Positions 28,101 through 34,889 of a DNA stretch of 64,000 bases are shown one piece after another; within the stretch, counting starts at the first letter, position 1; the number at the start of each line of letters is the position of its first letter. Source of the DNA: Sphaerisporangium album (GTDB taxonomy: Bacteria > Actinomycetota > Actinomycetes > Streptosporangiales > Streptosporangiaceae); assembly GCF_003323745.1 (NCBI RefSeq), contig NZ_QOIL01000019.1, forward strand, positions 1 through 64,000, in the 5' to 3' direction. The translations under genes and the position numbers were made by a program. Under the pieces are notes generated by a model. That model searched no databases and had not been told where the DNA came from. It was given only the letters and a program-made list of their open reading frames with translations.

Positions 28101-28849
28101 TCCAGGCAGTCCTTGCCGTGATCTTTCTGTAACGAGGCGTACTGGTCGCCGGCCATCATGCCGATGAACACGCCAGTGCGACTGCCCCGCAGTTGCTCCG
28201 GCGGAAGCCCGGCGTCTTCGAGCGCCTCCCAGCTCACCTCAAGCAACTGTCGTTGTTGCGGATCCATGCGGAGGGCCTCCCGAGGGGAGAGGCCGAAGAA
28301 CGCGGCGTCGAATCCAGCCAGATCCTCGACGAAGGCGCCCCGAGTGGTGTAGGCCGTGCCGGGCGCGTCAGGATCCTTGTTGAAACGCGCCGCGGCGTCC
28401 CACCGGTCCATCGGCACCTCCGCGGAGGCGTCCGCTCCGGCGAGAAGGCCGGCCCAGAACTCGCTCGGATCATCGGCGCCGGGGAAGCGGCAGGCCATGC
28501 CCACCAGGCAGATCGGATCCGCAGCGGACGACGACGGCGCGGCCAGGGCCTCGAACTCGTGAGAGGCTCCGCTGTCCGGTTCCGCCGGCTCGGCGAGGGC
28601 GCACGCCAGGTCGGCGATAGTGCAGTGCTCGTAGAGGAGCGCCTGAGACAGGCGGCGACCCAGCAATTCTTCGAGTTCCCCGGAAATGCTCACCGCTTCG
28701 GTCGAGCCGATGCCCAACGTCTCGAAGGCGCTGTCTGACCCGATCGCGGTGGGAGGAGCGCCTATCGCCTGCGCGATTCGATCGACCAGCCATCTCTCGA
28801 TGTCCCCCGCGCGAATACCGCTCGTTTGGCCATCGTCCTTCTCCGCCAT
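19181..28849 (-). CDS. Type I PKS: ACP-KS-AT-KR-ACP-KS-AT-KR-ACP
   Basis: The 3222-residue protein carries two full modules behind an N-terminal ACP (Ser49, LGIGSTEAV). KS1 spans about 112-535 (Cys284, TACSSSL). AT1 has Ser747 (GYSLGEY) and HAMH at 843-846. KR1 begins near 1245 and ACP1 has Ser1547. KS2 has Cys1795 (TFCSTSL). AT2 has Ser2259 and HAFH at 2358-2361 (malonyl-type). KR2 begins near 2785 and ACP2 has Ser3119. The KRs keep Lys, Ser, Tyr and Asn. No DH, ER or TE is present. The N-terminal ACP is the expected acceptor for the acyl group activated by the FAAL encoded divergently. The last ~75 residues are Arg-rich and may be a docking tail. ATG 28849 has AGGAG upstream. Confidence 0.95.
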   Translation of the reverse strand: MAEKDDGQTSGIRAGDIERWLVDRIAQAIGAPPTAIGSDSAFETLGIGSTEAVSISGELEELLGRRLSQALLYEHCTIADLACALAEPAEPDSGASHEFEALAAPSSSAADPICLVGMACRFPGADDPSEFWAGLLAGADASAEVPMDRWDAAARFNKDPDAPGTAYTTRGAFVEDLAGFDAAFFGLSPREALRMDPQQRQLLEVSWEALEDAGLPPEQLRGSRTGVFIGMMAGDQYASLQKDHGKDCLDDPHYGVGSASSVAAGRISYLFDLRGPSLTVDTACSSSLVALHLAVESLERGDCDRALVGGVSATSHPDAFRQACKMRMLAADGRCKTFDAAADGFLLGEGCGVVVVERLSEATLRGHQVLAVVRGTATNQDGASNGLTAPSRQAQTAVIREALGRAGAAPTDIGYVETHGSGTALGDAIEIAGLREVFARNRDASRPLILGAVKTNIGHLIGAAGMAGLIKTVLVLKHGRVPANLHLSEPSQAVDWQAFPMLLPDRPLPWPDGYQSRLAGVSSFGWSGSNAHVVLEQAPEPSPRAESVSTWHAVLLSAKSPPALAKAASNLLDRLGRGDLELPEVAWTTQTGRSALDIRVAVVADGLEDTVARLREVADGRIKGRRVRNPGGGGTPVSLLLPGTGDQYPGMGRELYERHPVFRAALERCAAAAAAHGVDILSALYPERPIESAGMDLPAMLGREAVASTDLTSSIEVSHAAVLAVDYACAMLFESLGIRPATLIGYSLGEYAAACLAGVLSVEDAVRVVIHRARLIRSAPAGAMLAVALEATATAHLLDGELGLAAANGPMASVVSGSEEAIRRLELRLEAQETACRRLPNSHAMHSAQLEPLREQLVALLGDAELRPPQVPVVSNLTGEPLTAAQAVDPRYWADQMCHTVRFDAGIRFIAEEVGGVLLEAGSGQLSSLANQICAAGASERGLVALSALPSPHRGVGEEEHLVRTSTQLWVAGVRISWPALHSPYTHAQVSLPTYPFEHQRFWPGPAPLPVAEVSTSPDGARITAGDPAAVEPAAAPAGHVQLMTRRWTPCEDTWQDAGSTRPHGVTVLAGDDIAGEMATELAARLGGHETVLTAGASELAAVAARATAAATGPVTLVVLGALERPEPSAAVAATAATLAAWGEHATGITRVLVATRGAFGILDGEPADPAQAAAGVLPVVANQEYLNLNCQVLDLDPAGHPAEMAAVLAAAVRDAPPVRLAGHRLGRWYLPEYVQAGAAADGYAVRPGGGYLITGGLGSIGPVLAGHLLRRGAGRIVLTGRTELSADPADPRAAAVDRLRAQAARTGATIEVAVADVTDTAAMRALFTGRRIDGVLHAAAAIGPDTFVPLRDLDTALAARSYDAKAGGAQVLAALFADLEPGLAPDWCLAFSSTSALLGGLTFGGYAAANAALTAVAASAAGPTRWLAASFDTWSVTLDRLGALGATMTAHAMTDAEALAAVDDVLRLGRPDVIVAAGGLADRLPTGSGGPDRATAGPRFPRPDLAQPYAPPRTATERALAGLWSDLLGIDSVGARDNFFDLGGNSLIGLQMLALAGKRFGVSVPSVTLFEAPTVQALAARLDERVAPSASITEDERATSSASITEGVALPAAPARTPSEEDQRIAIVGMAGRFPGAEDVAAFWRNLCDGVESITFFTPEELREAGVDPAEFEDPSYVPARAVLEDIAGFDAAFFGISPRMAAITDPQQRLFLEVCWEALEQAGYPEPGDRGRVGVFGGANISTYLLGMTDQLTADADVSNYEVIMGNDKDALTTTVSYALDLRGPSMAVQTFCSTSLAAVHTAIRSLRAGECEMALAGGVSIRVPDRVGHRFAAGGQESPDGHVRTFDAAARGSVFGDGAAVVALKRLRDALRDGDHVFAVIRGSALNNDGALKVGYAAPSVIGQARVVSDALADAGVTAADVGYVEAHGTATELGDPIEMAALTRAFGPLPAASVRVGSVKTNIGHLDRAAGVAGLIKTALVVNEGVVPATLHYTTPNPEIDFEGGPFVVNAAHTPWPVRNRPRIAGLNSLGMGGTNVHVVVEEPPARAAMPPVHAETGRRYQVLPVSARTATAADEACARLGEALAGQPDTGLADLAFTLQAGRKTFEHRRVAVVSSIADASAVFTGSGPQPAGRVEAVLDRPVAFLLAGVGEQYPGMVGELYRREPVFRAALDECLTVLADELPGTDLHDLLTGPRGGGPDLAALLGRAAGPDERAALIQRTEIAQPLMFAVDYALATTLIAWGVRPRAMLGYSLGEYVAACLAGVLSLTDALALVAYRARLIASAPTGAMLAVPLPVGELAGRYRIDQRGLDVAAVNGSQMTVIAGPAVAAETLADELRRAEIPCRPLQTTHAFHSRMLAPLADDLTAWVAANVTLKPPAVRYLSNVTGRPITDEEATDPGYWGRHMCRTVQFADCATALLTDPDLAIVEIGPGPSLGALIRSAGCPPERWPLIATTLPAAADSRPADAALADCLARLWLCGADVDWPAVHGRGDGDPHVYSGGRPGRIPLPTYPFQRKRYWIERSAVRPAAPAGREAPAGQALPEEFSDLPRLPEERWLSQPVWRQAAATGPAPDQPGSWLVYAREGRAQEVLAALRAAVPADGVTITVVTPGTGYACSGEEYTVRPGNLADTLALLRGMRASGRRLERVVHLWTLDCPDVETVPAGLHTLVALARAAGESGADGWTLDVVSAGAHDVLGGEARPAAATVTGPCLVIPLEYPGVTTRLIDAGPETPGADIVAELRRPRTDPTVALRRGRRWLQGYEVLEGAADLGPGSTFRDEGVYLITGGLGGIALGLAGHLARDHRARLVLLGRNGLPARDRWPAVLTDDGADEVTRRRIAAVMEIEALGGRVEVVTGDVADPAAVRRAILMAKETFGALHGVLHTAGVPGTGLIQFKLPEDGADVLAPKIAGTQAIAQALRIGEPDEVPLDFLVLFGSIASATGGGPGQVDYCAANAFLDGYAHQQTGTGRRVVTIDWGEWVWNAWEAGLGGYDEALADFFRWHRAEFGIAIEEGWRVLRRVLAAGVPQVVVSTQDLPTVARLSAAFTLDVVEQSTRADTTRHPRPELLTPYQEPTGPTQEAVAGVWRESLKLERIGSADNFFELGGNSLIGVSIVSVLRKAFPGARLAPHILYEAPTVAAMARYIDSDGEPGTRRDDSRAKAQLRRSGIEAAHRRRTEGRPNAGGRPQPVAGQVVSGRQALPGNQVSTDER

Positions 28850-29396
28850 GTCACTACTCCTGGTACGCGGGGCACTATCGAGTCTGGTCGGGTTCGCAAC
28901 CGCGACGGTAACGGCCTTTTGTCTCGGCTACATCAGCTGATCGAGGGAGATCGGTCTAGGAATTCAGGGGATGCCTTCGTCGGCCGACCGGATAATGGCT
29001 CACTCCGACCTCCGGTGGATCCGGAACCAGACCCCCGGCCAGTGACAATGCTCATTAGGGTCGGTAGCCTCTCCCCTTGACTTCCGGATTTATGGAGGGC
29101 TCTGTCGTGACACCGTTCATCGCCGGGGTCATAGCTTCATGGGCATACGATCCGGGTGACCTTCAGCCGGCAGCCGACCTGCGCATCGTCCGCGGTCGCG
29201 AAGAACGCGAACGCCGCGGCGCACCCCGTGGAGCATCGATCGGCCTCATCCACATCGATGAAGCGTTCCTCGGTCTTCGCGAACGAGTGATCCCGGCGGC
29301 CAAGCCCGGCGAGCCCGGCCGCTGACCGATTCTTCCCGGGCATCCGCCGCTCGGCCTGGACCACCCACCGTTTCCTGACACCCATGGGGTCGAAGA
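28850..29396. promoter_or_regulatory. Divergent promoter region of PKS operon and FAAL gene
   Basis: These 547 bases separate the PKS operon (-) and the FAAL gene (+) and must hold both promoters. No confident -35/-10 pair could be assigned. A TTG-started 82-codon frame (29077-29325, +) and an overlapping minus frame exist, but neither has convincing codon bias or family features, so no gene is called. Confidence 0.5.
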
Positions 29397-31196
29397 ATGC
29401 CTGATCTCGCAGGGCGAACCGCCCAAACGCTCGTCCACCTGCTGCGCACGCGCGCCGCGGATCGGCCGGAGCACATACCTCACGTCTATTCCGAGTACGG
29501 CGACAAGCAGAACGTCGAGCTTTCATATCAAAGGCTTGATCAGAACGCCCGGGCGGTGGCCGCCCGGCTGGCGGGGCTCTGCTCACCCGGCGACCGCGTG
29601 CTGCTGCTGTACCCGCCGGGTCTGGAGTTCAATGCCGGGTTCTGGGGGTGCCTCTACGCCGGGGTCATCGGGGTGCCTGTCGCGCCCCCGCAGCTGAGCA
29701 AGCTGGAAGCCGGGGTCGCTCGGATGCGGGCGATCGCGGCCAATTCCGACGCGCGCGTTCTGCTGACCGACTCCCCGACCGCTGAACGCCTACGGGAGGC
29801 CCTGCCGTTGATCGGCGGCTTCGAGCACGTGCGGATTCTCGCGACCGACGACCTCCAGGACGGCGAAGCGGAGGAGTGGCGGCCGGTCTCGGTCTCTGGG
29901 AATACGGTTGCCTACCTCCAGTACTCGTCGGGTTCTACCGGCGCACCTAAGGGAGTCGCCCTGACACACGCCAGCGTGCTGGCCAATCTGCGTGTGATCG
30001 GCACCGCCGTCGGGATCACCGAGGAATCGCGGGTCGTCAGTTGGCTGCCCACGTTCCACGACATGGGTCTGATCTCCGCCGTCCTGCTCCCGATCTCGGC
30101 TGACATCACTACGTTTCAGATGGCGCCCCTTGCCTTCGTCCAGCGGCCACACCGCTGGTTGCGCATGATCGCGGAGGTGGGAGCCACGACAAGCGTCGCA
30201 CCGAACTTCGCCTACGACCTTTGCGTTCGGCGGATCACGGAGCCGCAGATGTCGGAACTCGACCTGTCTGGTTGGGACGCGGCCATGTGCGGAGCCGAGC
30301 CGATCCGGCCGGCCACACTGGACCGCTTCGCCGACATGTTCGCCGTGTGCGGGTTCCGGCGGCAGGCCCTCTATCCGTGCTACGGCCTTGCGGAGACGAC
30401 ACTCATGGTCACCGGCGGACCTCTCGGCACCGGAATGCGCACCGCATGGGCGGACCCCGACGCGCTCGCATCGGATCGATTCCGTCGAGATGTGGATCCT
30501 CGGCACGGGCGCCTCTTGGCCTCCAGCGGCGGGATGCTGGCGGGCATGCAGGTACGCATCGCCGATGCCGAGAGCCTCGAGGTTCTGCCGGACGGACGGA
30601 TCGGCGGGATCTTCGTATCCGGTGACAGCGTGGCCCAGGGATATTGGAACAACCCTGAGGCCACCGCGGACTGCTTCAACGTGCGCCTGAACGGGGCTGA
30701 GGGGCTCTTCCTGAGCACCGGGGACCTTGGCTTTCTGCAGGACGGACAGCTCTGGGTCACCGGTCGACGCAAGGATCTGATCATCGTCGACGGCGGCAAC
30801 CACTATCCGCAGGACATCGAGGCCACTGCCGCCGCCAGCCACCCAGCGGTTCAGCCCAACGGCTGCGCCGCCTTCCAATTCGAGGACGGAGCGCTCGGCC
30901 TGGTCGTCGAGGTCAATCGGCGTTACCGAGTCGCCACCCACTTGCAGCCCGCGGCGGACGGCGGATCGGTGGTCCTCTCCGCGGAGCTTGAGCAGGCGAT
31001 TCGGCAGTCGGTCAGCGTCGCGCACAACCTTAGGGTCGACCGGCTCTACCTGGTGAGGCCGCGTACCATCCCTCTGACCTCAAGCGGCAAGATCCAGCGG
31101 AACCTGTGCCGGACGCTGGCCCTTGATGGCGCCCTGGAGGAAAGATCAGCGGTCGCCGAACAGCGCGCGGCGGCGGATCCGGTCGGCCGGTTATGA
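29397..31196 (+). CDS. Fatty-acyl-AMP ligase (FAAL)
   Basis: This 599-residue adenylating enzyme of the FadD32/FAAL branch has the P-loop YSSGSTGAPKG, the LPTFHDMGL segment and YGLAETTL. The C-terminal subdomain contains GRRKDLIIVDGGNHYPQDIE and ends with TSSGKIQR. The features of the FAAL rather than FACL branch are VAPPQL near residue 100 and the YPQDIE signature. FAALs make acyl-adenylates and transfer the acyl group to an ACP. The obvious acceptor is the N-terminal ACP of the divergently encoded PKS. Chain length cannot be read from sequence. Confidence 0.92.
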   Translation: MPDLAGRTAQTLVHLLRTRAADRPEHIPHVYSEYGDKQNVELSYQRLDQNARAVAARLAGLCSPGDRVLLLYPPGLEFNAGFWGCLYAGVIGVPVAPPQLSKLEAGVARMRAIAANSDARVLLTDSPTAERLREALPLIGGFEHVRILATDDLQDGEAEEWRPVSVSGNTVAYLQYSSGSTGAPKGVALTHASVLANLRVIGTAVGITEESRVVSWLPTFHDMGLISAVLLPISADITTFQMAPLAFVQRPHRWLRMIAEVGATTSVAPNFAYDLCVRRITEPQMSELDLSGWDAAMCGAEPIRPATLDRFADMFAVCGFRRQALYPCYGLAETTLMVTGGPLGTGMRTAWADPDALASDRFRRDVDPRHGRLLASSGGMLAGMQVRIADAESLEVLPDGRIGGIFVSGDSVAQGYWNNPEATADCFNVRLNGAEGLFLSTGDLGFLQDGQLWVTGRRKDLIIVDGGNHYPQDIEATAAASHPAVQPNGCAAFQFEDGALGLVVEVNRRYRVATHLQPAADGGSVVLSAELEQAIRQSVSVAHNLRVDRLYLVRPRTIPLTSSGKIQRNLCRTLALDGALEERSAVAEQRAAADPVGRL

Positions 31197-31228
31197 AGCC
31201 CAGGGCACCTTCGTTGGCCCTCAGGGCT
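31197..31228. terminator. Hairpin between FAAL and PPTase genes
   Basis: AGCCC-AGGGC at 31197-31206 pairs with GCCCT and GGGCT at 31217-31228, with a 2-base bulge. It fills the 31-base gap between two convergent stop codons. Confidence 0.55.
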
Positions 31229-32058
31229 CACCGCTCGGCGAGCAGGCCGGGATCGGCCGGCGGATAGCCCGGCAGCTCGGCGGGGTCGCCTACCACGATC
31301 GCCGTCACCGGCACGGTCGACGCGAGCGAGACACTGTGCCAGGGCGGCCCCTGTAGCTGATCGAGGTCCACGTCGTACAGCCAGACCGGACTGCTCGGCC
31401 AACCCGGCACCGACTCGACCGTCGCGGTCGATCCCCGAACATCGAGCTGGTCCGGGCCGACGCGCAGCCCCAGACCGGACACCTTCATCGCCGCCTCCTT
31501 GCGCGTCCACACCTGGAAGAACCACCGGGTCCGGCCAGGTTCGGTCATCCGGTTGAAGGCGGCGGTCTCGTCAGGGGTCAGTGTCCGCCGGGCGAACCCC
31601 TCGACGTCCCGCAACGAGTGGTGGCTCTCGATGTCGACCCCGATGCGGCCCCGGCCGATGACGGCGACCAGCATCCAGTCCGCGGTGTGTGAGACCGAGT
31701 AATCGAACGGAGCGCCGGGGAACCGCGGTCGGCCGAGGTCGGCCTTGCCACAGTGTTCACAGGTTCGTTCGATCGTCAGCGACTCCGGCGGCCGGCGGAG
31801 GTATCGGGCGCCGACCAGGCGCTGAACCACCCGCGATGTGATGAACGTCAACCGGGTTTGCTCGACGACGAAATTCGCCGCCTGGACCTGCTCAGCCTCG
31901 TCGAGCAGGTCCGGCCAGTCGATATTCGGCCGGACGGGGACCAGCCACAATTCGGCGGTGCCGTCCGTCGTGACCGCTCTCGCCTGGGGCCCGGAGGTGG
32001 ATGGATTGGTCGCCACGGCATGGCCGGTGGCCGCTTCCGGTCCCTTCGAGGTCCGCAT
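31228..32058 (-). CDS. 4'-phosphopantetheinyl transferase (Sfp-type)
   Basis: The 276-residue protein has the Sfp-type motifs: an ADLGRPRF block, FDYSVSHT, GVDIE (Mg-binding Asp/Glu) and WTRKEAAMK. It transfers phosphopantetheine from CoA to carrier proteins, here the four ACP/PCP-like sites of the PKSs and the discrete ACP. ATG 32058 overlaps the stop of the gamma-carbonic-anhydrase-like gene (ATGA). It converges on the FAAL gene. Confidence 0.93.
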   Translation of the reverse strand: MRTSKGPEAATGHAVATNPSTSGPQARAVTTDGTAELWLVPVRPNIDWPDLLDEAEQVQAANFVVEQTRLTFITSRVVQRLVGARYLRRPPESLTIERTCEHCGKADLGRPRFPGAPFDYSVSHTADWMLVAVIGRGRIGVDIESHHSLRDVEGFARRTLTPDETAAFNRMTEPGRTRWFFQVWTRKEAAMKVSGLGLRVGPDQLDVRGSTATVESVPGWPSSPVWLYDVDLDQLQGPPWHSVSLASTVPVTAIVVGDPAELPGYPPADPGLLAER

Positions 32059-32597
32059 CAGGGGTGGGAGGTCGAGAGGAGGTCATCCCACTTTGCCGCC
32101 TGGTGACGTCTCGCCAGCTCCACGTAGCTGTCCGCCGTGCCGGTCAGCACGGCGCGGTCACCGTCGGTCAGTTTGCGGACGACCCTTCCGGGCGCCCCGG
32201 CCACCAGAACGCCGGGCGGGATCGCCATCCTCGGGCCGACGAGTGCACCTGCGGCGATCATCGACCCGGCCCCGATCCGTGCTCCGCCGAGCACGATCGC
32301 GCCGATGCCGATCAGTGATCCCGCGGCTACATGGGCGCCGTGCACCACCGCCTTATGCCCGATGCTCACCCGGTCCTCGATGATGCAGGGTTGGCCCCGG
32401 TCGGCGTGCAGACAGCACATGTCCTGGACGTTGCACTCCTCACCCACGACGATCGCGTCGTCGTCGCCGCGTAGTACGCTCCCGTACCACACACTGGTTC
32501 CCCGGCCGATCGTGACGTTCCCGACCACGATCGCGCCGGGCGCCAGCCAGGCCCGTGGATCGATCCTAGGGACGTTTTCCTCAAGCGTGCCCCGCAT
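32058..32597 (-). CDS. Gamma-carbonic anhydrase-like hexapeptide-repeat protein
   Basis: This 179-residue left-handed beta-helix protein has hexapeptide repeats such as VIGRGTSVWYG-type turns. The zinc ligands of the gamma-CA family are visible as His in CLHAD and in IGHKAVVHGAHV. It may be a carbonic anhydrase or an acyl/metal-binding member of the family. It is coupled to the PPTase by a 4-base overlap. A supply of bicarbonate for malonyl-CoA synthesis would fit the context but is speculation. Confidence 0.88.
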   Translation of the reverse strand: MRGTLEENVPRIDPRAWLAPGAIVVGNVTIGRGTSVWYGSVLRGDDDAIVVGEECNVQDMCCLHADRGQPCIIEDRVSIGHKAVVHGAHVAAGSLIGIGAIVLGGARIGAGSMIAAGALVGPRMAIPPGVLVAGAPGRVVRKLTDGDRAVLTGTADSYVELARRHQAAKWDDLLSTSHP

Positions 32598-32809
32598 GTC
32601 GCGCTCCCCTCTCCGGACCGTCTCTCCTGTCCGGCCCGGCCATGACTCTTATGAAACTTCGGAACCCTCGGCAATCAGGAACTGGACCGACGAATCTCAG
32701 GACCACCCTTCGCCGCCCGTCATGACCGGCCTCCCAGGCACGCCGGTGGCGCGCCGAGCAGTTGAGGAGAGATCCATCCGATGCTTTCGATCGGAGGGAG
32801 GCGAGAGGT

Positions 32810-33514
32810 TCATGGTCCGGCCACGCGAAGATCATCCCGCCATTCGGGGCCGGGGTTGCTTCCATCCCCTGCGGTCGAGACCCCGGCGAGGCGCGCGACC
32901 AGTGCGGCGCCCAAGCGATCGCGAACATCGAGTTTCACGAAGATGTTGGACACGTGGCACTTCACCGTCGCCACCGAGACATGCATGCTCCGTGCGATTT
33001 CCTGATTGTTCTCCCCGATTGCCAGGCGGAGGAGCACATCACGCTCGCGCGGGCTCAGGTTCTCCAGTGCGGCAACCTGCGAGGAGCCGACCGCTTGGCC
33101 GAGCATGCGGAGGCGATCGAACAGTATCGTGGCGATCACAGGATCGATCACCGTCAGCCCTGCCGCAACCTTTCGCACGGCGTACACCAGTTCGCCCGCG
33201 TCTGCGCCGCGCACCAACATGCCGGTAACGCCGGCGGATATGGCCTCATAAACGAACTGGTAACTGTGGTCTCCAACGAGGATCAGGACACGCGTGTGTG
33301 GGCAGTCGCGGGCGATCCCCGCGGCCAATCCAAGGCCCACCTTCGCACGCAGGCCGATCAGAACCACGTCGGGCCCTTGCGCGATAACGTTGGGCAGTGA
33401 TTGACCCGTGAATCTGGATTCCGCGATCACAGATATGTCGTGCACTTCTTGTAATACCGTGGACATCCCTCTTCGGGATATATCCTCGTCGTCCACCAAC
33501 AGAACCTTAATCAC
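32810..33514 (-). CDS. LuxR-family response regulator lacking phospho-acceptor Asp
   Basis: The 234-residue protein has an N-terminal receiver domain and a C-terminal LuxR HTH (LSPRERDVLLRLAIGENNQEIA and VKCHVSNIF). The receiver keeps the acidic pair (VDDED, residues 8-12) but has Gly54 where the phosphorylated Asp should be (VVLIGLRA). The conserved Lys is replaced by Arg or absent in GMLVRGAD. It is therefore an atypical regulator that is not expected to be switched by phosphorylation. It lies at the edge of the polyketide cluster and may be its pathway-specific regulator. GTG 33514 has GAGGCAGG upstream. Confidence 0.9.
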   Translation of the reverse strand: MIKVLLVDDEDISRRGMSTVLQEVHDISVIAESRFTGQSLPNVIAQGPDVVLIGLRAKVGLGLAAGIARDCPHTRVLILVGDHSYQFVYEAISAGVTGMLVRGADAGELVYAVRKVAAGLTVIDPVIATILFDRLRMLGQAVGSSQVAALENLSPRERDVLLRLAIGENNQEIARSMHVSVATVKCHVSNIFVKLDVRDRLGAALVARLAGVSTAGDGSNPGPEWRDDLRVAGP

Positions 33515-34513
33515 ACTACCTGCCTCGATTAGATAGTGGTGTAAGGAGCACCACGGAGGTATCGGGCCGCCTGGAGTCGGAGTATTGGGGCCAGTGGAAT
33601 ACCTTGAACCAGGCTTGGCCCAGTATTCATCAATTGCGGAGCTCGCCCGACGGGTTCGCCTGAGTGCTCCAGATGGATCCTCGACCAGAGCGGCGGTCGA
33701 TCACTGCCGGCTGAACCGACCGGTATTCAGGTTCACCGGGATGACGCGGCGGCGTCGCCCACCTCGAGGTGATCCGCACCCTATCCGGTTCCCGCCCCGG
33801 ATGGAACTCCTGCCATTTATCCAAGCGGCCGTTTCGAGACTTTGAGAAACGAGATCGGCGACATGGACCACGCGGTCGAGATGGGCATCGACGTGGCCCA
33901 CCGGGTGGTGAACGGAACACACGAGGAACTCTTCCGCCCCGGCGGTCTGACCGCGACTGCTTCGTCCTCTGCGGAGGCCTGGCATGATGGGCCGCCGAGC
34001 GCTCATGCGTGTCCAGTTCGCTGAACGCCCTCCAAGGCGTTCCTCGTGATGCGCCTCGTGCTCGTTCTAGTAATCACAGGATGACTTCCCCCTTGTGAAA
34101 TCCTCCGGCTCCGCACTGCACCCGTGGAGAGGTCCCCCGACATCTTGAAAAGTGCGTCCTTAAGCCCCGCAGGACGCATTATGCAAGATCCGGGGTTCGG
34201 CAGCAATAGCCTTGATCAGTCACGCGTGATGCGTGAGGGAGTATCGCCGACATGAAGCCGATCCTCGGCCATCCTGTCAATCCCGTTGTCAAGCTGCCGG
34301 GCAGCGTGTCCGCCCGGCTCTCGCGCCGGGTGGGCGTCGGTCCACGGGGCCGATGCGGCGATTCGTCTGGGGGCTGGGGTCAAGGGGCAGGTTGCGCGTC
34401 AGTGCTCTCGCGGACGAACGGCTCGGCACCCCGTGCGGGGTTCCGTCAGGTGCCCTGATCATTTCGGACACGGACCCAAGTAGGGTTACGGTCAAGTCCA
34501 GAAGGAAGAGTGC
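33515..34513. other. Low-coding region with structured repeats, probable insertion boundary
   Basis: About 1 kb without a convincing gene. Short frames on both strands (for example 33585-33845 and 33842-34024, +) show no family features. G+C is visibly lower than around it. It contains a 48-nt imperfect inverted repeat (34142-34189) and a perfect 10-bp palindrome TCACGCGTGA at 34220-34229. It runs into an IS3 orfA remnant. It looks like decayed mobile-element DNA at the edge of the biosynthetic region. Confidence 0.6.
34142..34189. repeat. 48-nt imperfect inverted repeat
   Basis: An outer 6-bp arm (ATCTTG / CAAGAT) and an inner 10-bp arm (AGTGCGTCCT / AGGACGCATT, one G-T pair) are separated by symmetric 3-base internal loops and closed by a 10-base loop. 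It is not next to any gene end on a suitable strand. It may be a mobile-element end, a recombination site or a terminator from lost genes. Confidence 0.55.
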
Positions 34514-34780
34514 GTGGGTAGGAAATCTCGCATCTATTCCCTTGGGCTGCGGGCAGAAGTGGTCCAGGCGGTCATCGACAGCGGCGGCAACTGTGCGCAG
34601 GCCGCTCGCGCCTTCGTCCTGGTGCCGGAAACGGTTCGCACATGGGTCCGAGCCGCCGAGAAGAAGCGGCAGGAAATACGCCCGAGGCGCGCGATGCGTT
34701 CGACCGTGCCGAGCGTGCGGTGATGGAACGCCGCATTCGGCGACTTGAAGCCGAGAACGCTTTCTAAAGAAAGGTGAAGG
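34514..34780 (+). pseudogene. IS3-family transposase OrfA, frameshifted remnant
   Basis: The GTG at 34514 starts an OrfA-like HTH protein (MGRKSRIYSLGLRAEVVQAV, then ARAFVLVPETVRTWV). The frame is lost near 34670-34695. In the next frame it resumes as AERAVMERRIRRLEAENAF, the usual leucine-zipper end of OrfA, and is then broken again by TAA near 34765. At least two frameshifts show that it is dead. No OrfB follows, so only the left part of the element remains. Confidence 0.75.
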
Positions 34781-34802
34781 CGATGCCGCGTGGGCGGTGG
34801 AG

Positions 34803-34837
34803 AGCCCGGCACCGGGCGGAGAGCCTGGTGCCGGGCT
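34803..34837. terminator. Terminator of lipase gene
   Basis: A perfect 11-bp stem (AGCCCGGCACC / GGTGCCGGGCT) encloses a 13-base loop 53 bases downstream of the minus-strand lipase stop. Confidence 0.65.
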
Positions 34838-34889
34838 GCGGTCGAAGCCGGGTGGTGTTTCCGGCGCCGGCGGAGAACGTGGTCGGGTG

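Noticed and set aside
29077-29325. 82-codon + frame and an overlapping minus frame in the PKS/FAAL intergenic region
   Set aside because: Starts at TTG, third-position G+C is only moderate, no homology recognised. Treated as promoter region.
9372-31196. Possible FkbG O-methyltransferase in the polyketide cluster
   Set aside because: All genes of the cluster were checked for a SAM-binding GxGxG-type methyltransferase domain and none was seen.
33585-34024. Two short + strand frames (86 and 60 codons)
   Set aside because: No ribosome-binding site or family feature, in lower-G+C decayed DNA.
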